A DNA stretch of 7,636 nucleotides from an uncultured Prevotella sp. Lineage in GTDB: Bacteria; Bacteroidota; Bacteroidia; Bacteroidales; Bacteroidaceae. This document shows, piece by piece, positions 6,751 to 7,636 of the stretch (position 1 is the stretch's first letter; each line of letters opens with the position of its first letter). The stretch is from positions 1 to 7,636 of the forward strand of contig UQHJ01000096.1 in NCBI GenBank assembly GCA_900540885.1. The letters run 5' to 3'. Below the pieces are notes generated by a model. It searched no databases. It worked only from the letters and a program-made list of their open reading frames with translations, and was not told where the DNA came from. A program made the translations under genes and the position numbers.

Positions 6751-6805
6751 AACGGGGCTAAAGCAAGAGGCTGCGGGTGCAGTCCGCCTCCTGGAAAAAT
6801 CCGTT
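6751..6805 (+). promoter_or_regulatory. Structured 5' leader of rplU (candidate r-protein regulatory element)
   Basis: In the predicted rplU leader, AACGG (6751-6755) can pair with CCGTT (6801-6805) to close the domain. Inside it, GAGGC (6767-6771) pairs with GCCTC (6786-6790). GGG (6775-6777) then pairs with UCC (6783-6785, including one G-U pair) around the loop UGCAG, leaving a three-base bulge (6772-6774). Many ribosomal protein operons are controlled by binding of their own product to such leaders. That this one is so controlled is an inference from position and pairing alone. Confidence 0.4.
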
Positions 6806-6824
6806 TATACATATAATTAACAAA

Positions 6825-7142
6825 ATGTACGCAATCGTAGAGATTAACGGTCAGCAGTTCAAGGCTGAAGAAGGCAAGAAGCTTTTCGTTAACCACATCA
6901 GTGGTGCTGAAAACGGCCAGACTGTTGAATTTAACAACGTGTTGTTGATTGACAACAACGGCGAAGTAAAGGTTGGTGTTCCTACTGTAGAGGGCGCTAA
7001 GGTAGTATGCGAAGTAGTATCTTCACTCGTTAAGGGTGACAAGGTGCTCGTTTTCCACAAGAAGCGTCGCAAGGGCTATCGCAAGCTCAATGGCTATCGC
7101 CATCAGTTCACTGAAGTGACAATCAAGAACGTAATTGCTTAA
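6825..7142 (+). CDS. rplU: 50S ribosomal protein bL21
   Basis: This 105-residue protein of the large ribosomal subunit contacts 23S rRNA. It starts MYAIVEINGQQFKAEEG, the usual bL21 opening. It ends with the basic family signature KKRRKGYRKLNGYRH (79-93) followed by the C-terminal strand. The length agrees with typical bL21 of about 103 residues. The frame is open back to an ATG at 6777, but that would add 16 unrelated residues from the leader hairpin. The ATG at 6825, preceded by the A-rich ATTAACAAA, is the correct start. It is followed after 22 bases by rpmA, the classic bL21-bL27 pair, and both should share the promoter at 6704-6733. Confidence 0.98.
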   Translation: MYAIVEINGQQFKAEEGKKLFVNHISGAENGQTVEFNNVLLIDNNGEVKVGVPTVEGAKVVCEVVSSLVKGDKVLVFHKKRRKGYRKLNGYRHQFTEVTIKNVIA

Positions 7143-7164
7143 TCATTAAAAAGTTTTAGAAGAA

Positions 7165-7425
7165 ATGGCACATAAGAAAGGTGTAGGTAGTTCTAAGAAC
7201 GGTCGTGAATCAGCTTCACAACGATTAGGCGTTAAGATTTGGGGTGGTCAAACTTGCGTTGCTGGCAACATCATCGTTCGCCAACGCGGTACTGTTCACT
7301 ATCCTGGTAAAAACGTAGGTATGGGTAAGGATCACACTCTCTTCGCTCTCGTTGATGGTGTTGTAACTTTCCACCGCGGTCAGCGTGACCGTAGCGTAGT
7401 TTCTGTTGAAGAAGCTAATGCTTAA
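7165..7425 (+). CDS. rpmA: 50S ribosomal protein bL27
   Basis: This 86-residue large-subunit protein has a flexible N-terminus that reaches the peptidyl-transferase centre. It begins MAHKKGVGSSKNGR, directly exposing the functional tail, with no cleavable N-terminal extension of the Firmicutes type. The conserved block AGNIIVRQRGT (33-43) and NVGMGKDHTLF (50-60) identify the family. Length and sequence are normal. It follows rplU by 22 bases, with the A-rich start context AGAAATG, and is followed by a strong intrinsic terminator, so the operon ends here. In many bacteria the GTPase gene obgE follows; it does not follow here. Confidence 0.98.
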   Translation: MAHKKGVGSSKNGRESASQRLGVKIWGGQTCVAGNIIVRQRGTVHYPGKNVGMGKDHTLFALVDGVVTFHRGQRDRSVVSVEEANA

Positions 7426-7469
7426 CGCATAAGAAAAGACTACTTACTGAAAAAACAGTTAAGAAGCAC

Positions 7470-7507
7470 AAGCTCGTCCAAGCATAACGCTTGGATGAGC
7501 TTTTTTT
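7470..7507 (+). terminator. Intrinsic terminator of the rplU-rpmA operon
   Basis: The 14-base arms at 7470-7483 and 7489-7502 pair fully in RNA, with one G-U pair, around the loop AUAAC. The stem runs into seven consecutive Ts (7501-7507). It begins 45 bases after the rpmA stop codon. This is a textbook Rho-independent terminator. Confidence 0.93.
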
Positions 7508-7567
7508 GATTTTAGCTGATTAAGTAATAAACTGCAATTTATCTGCCTAATTGGGGGGCGCGTCCTC

Positions 7568-7599
7568 ACCTGGGGGCGACGCGTCCCCGCGTCGGCATT
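7568..7599 (+). repeat. 32-bp GC-rich repeat core, right copy
   Basis: This is a perfect reverse complement of 76-107. Just upstream, 7553-7570 holds a degenerate echo of the same motif (a G-run, then CGCGTCC), suggesting an extra partial copy. The core leads directly into the hairpin at 7598-7632. No gene is visible from the terminator to the window end. Confidence 0.85.
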
Positions 7600-7632
7600 G
7601 CCAACTTGGGGTTCGATGCCCCAAGCTGGCAA
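7598..7632. repeat. Hairpin module B of the right repeat
   Basis: The 14-base arms at 7598-7611 and 7619-7632 are inverted copies with one mismatch (7604 against 7626), around the loop TTCGATG. At the equivalent mismatch position the left-edge copy (position 17) has T, which would restore full pairing. The apex GGTTCGATGCC matches the apex of module A in all but one base, while the rest of the stem differs. No T-tract follows. Confidence 0.8.
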
Positions 7633-7636
7633 TACT
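7610..7636. repeat. Right-edge direct repeat (copy of 1-27)
   Basis: These 27 bases repeat positions 1-27 in the same orientation with two substitutions. They cover the apex and right arm of hairpin module B plus TACT. The match stops only because the window ends, so the true repeat may be longer. Confidence 0.8.

Larger units (their letters stand above)
6509..6824. other. Divergent intergenic control region
   Basis: This gap of about 316 bases between the symporter and rplU holds no credible gene. It contains the symporter promoter candidate on the minus strand, a very A/T-rich tract (about 6600-6720), the rplU promoter (6704-6733) and a foldable leader (6751-6805). Runs of A or T centred near 6648, 6670, 6690, 6699 and 6719 are spaced at roughly multiples of ten bases, as in intrinsically curved DNA upstream of strong promoters. 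Short ORFs crossing it on both strands lack protein-like composition. Confidence 0.6.

Noticed and set aside
6777..6824. 16-residue extension of bL21
   Set aside because: It translates the leader hairpin. bL21 begins at MYAIVE (6825).
1..7636. Circular molecule suggested by matching ends
   Set aside because: The terminal 27-base match has two mismatches and belongs to a dispersed repeat. Chromosomal ribosomal protein genes are present and no replication gene is seen.

Overview
The window looks like Bacteroidales chromosome, and Prevotellaceae-like DNA is my best guess. The reasons are promoters of the Bacteroidetes TAnnTTTG type, A-rich start contexts without Shine-Dalgarno sequences, a TonB receptor family typical of the phylum, and GC-rich intergenic hairpin repeats. 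The genus is an inference from general resemblance.

Layout from left to right. (1) Positions 1-107 hold a composite hairpin repeat. (2) Positions 268-5048 hold three plus-strand genes that form a copper/soft-metal module: an outer-membrane TonB-dependent receptor, a P1B-1 Cu(I)-transporting ATPase (CopA), and a small exported HMA-domain metal-binding protein. (3) Positions 5072-5123 hold a long hairpin in the convergent gap. (4) Positions 5150-6508, minus strand, encode an alanine/glycine:cation symporter (AGCS family). (5) Positions 6509-6824 are a divergent control region of about 316 bases with promoters for both sides and a folded leader. (6) Positions 6825-7425 encode ribosomal proteins bL21 (rplU) and bL27 (rpmA), followed by a strong intrinsic terminator at 7470-7507. 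(7) Positions 7568-7636 hold another copy of the hairpin repeat, with its GC-rich core inverted relative to the left copy.

The three metal genes make a plausible cross-envelope route. The receptor handles a metal or metal complex at the outer membrane, the exported HMA protein carries metal in the periplasm, and CopA moves Cu(I) out of the cytoplasm through the inner membrane. Metal identity is well supported only for CopA, which has the CPC, YN and MxxSS transmembrane signatures. For the receptor it rests on gene neighbourhood and family resemblance. The symporter and the ribosomal protein pair are ordinary housekeeping genes.

The least explained structure is at the window edges. A 32-base perfect inverted repeat (76-107 against 7568-7599) and a 25/27 direct repeat (1-27 against 7610-7636) belong to a modular hairpin element. 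Its apex is conserved while its stem sequence differs between copies. I see no phage, CRISPR, transposase or defence gene, and no clearly new protein system.
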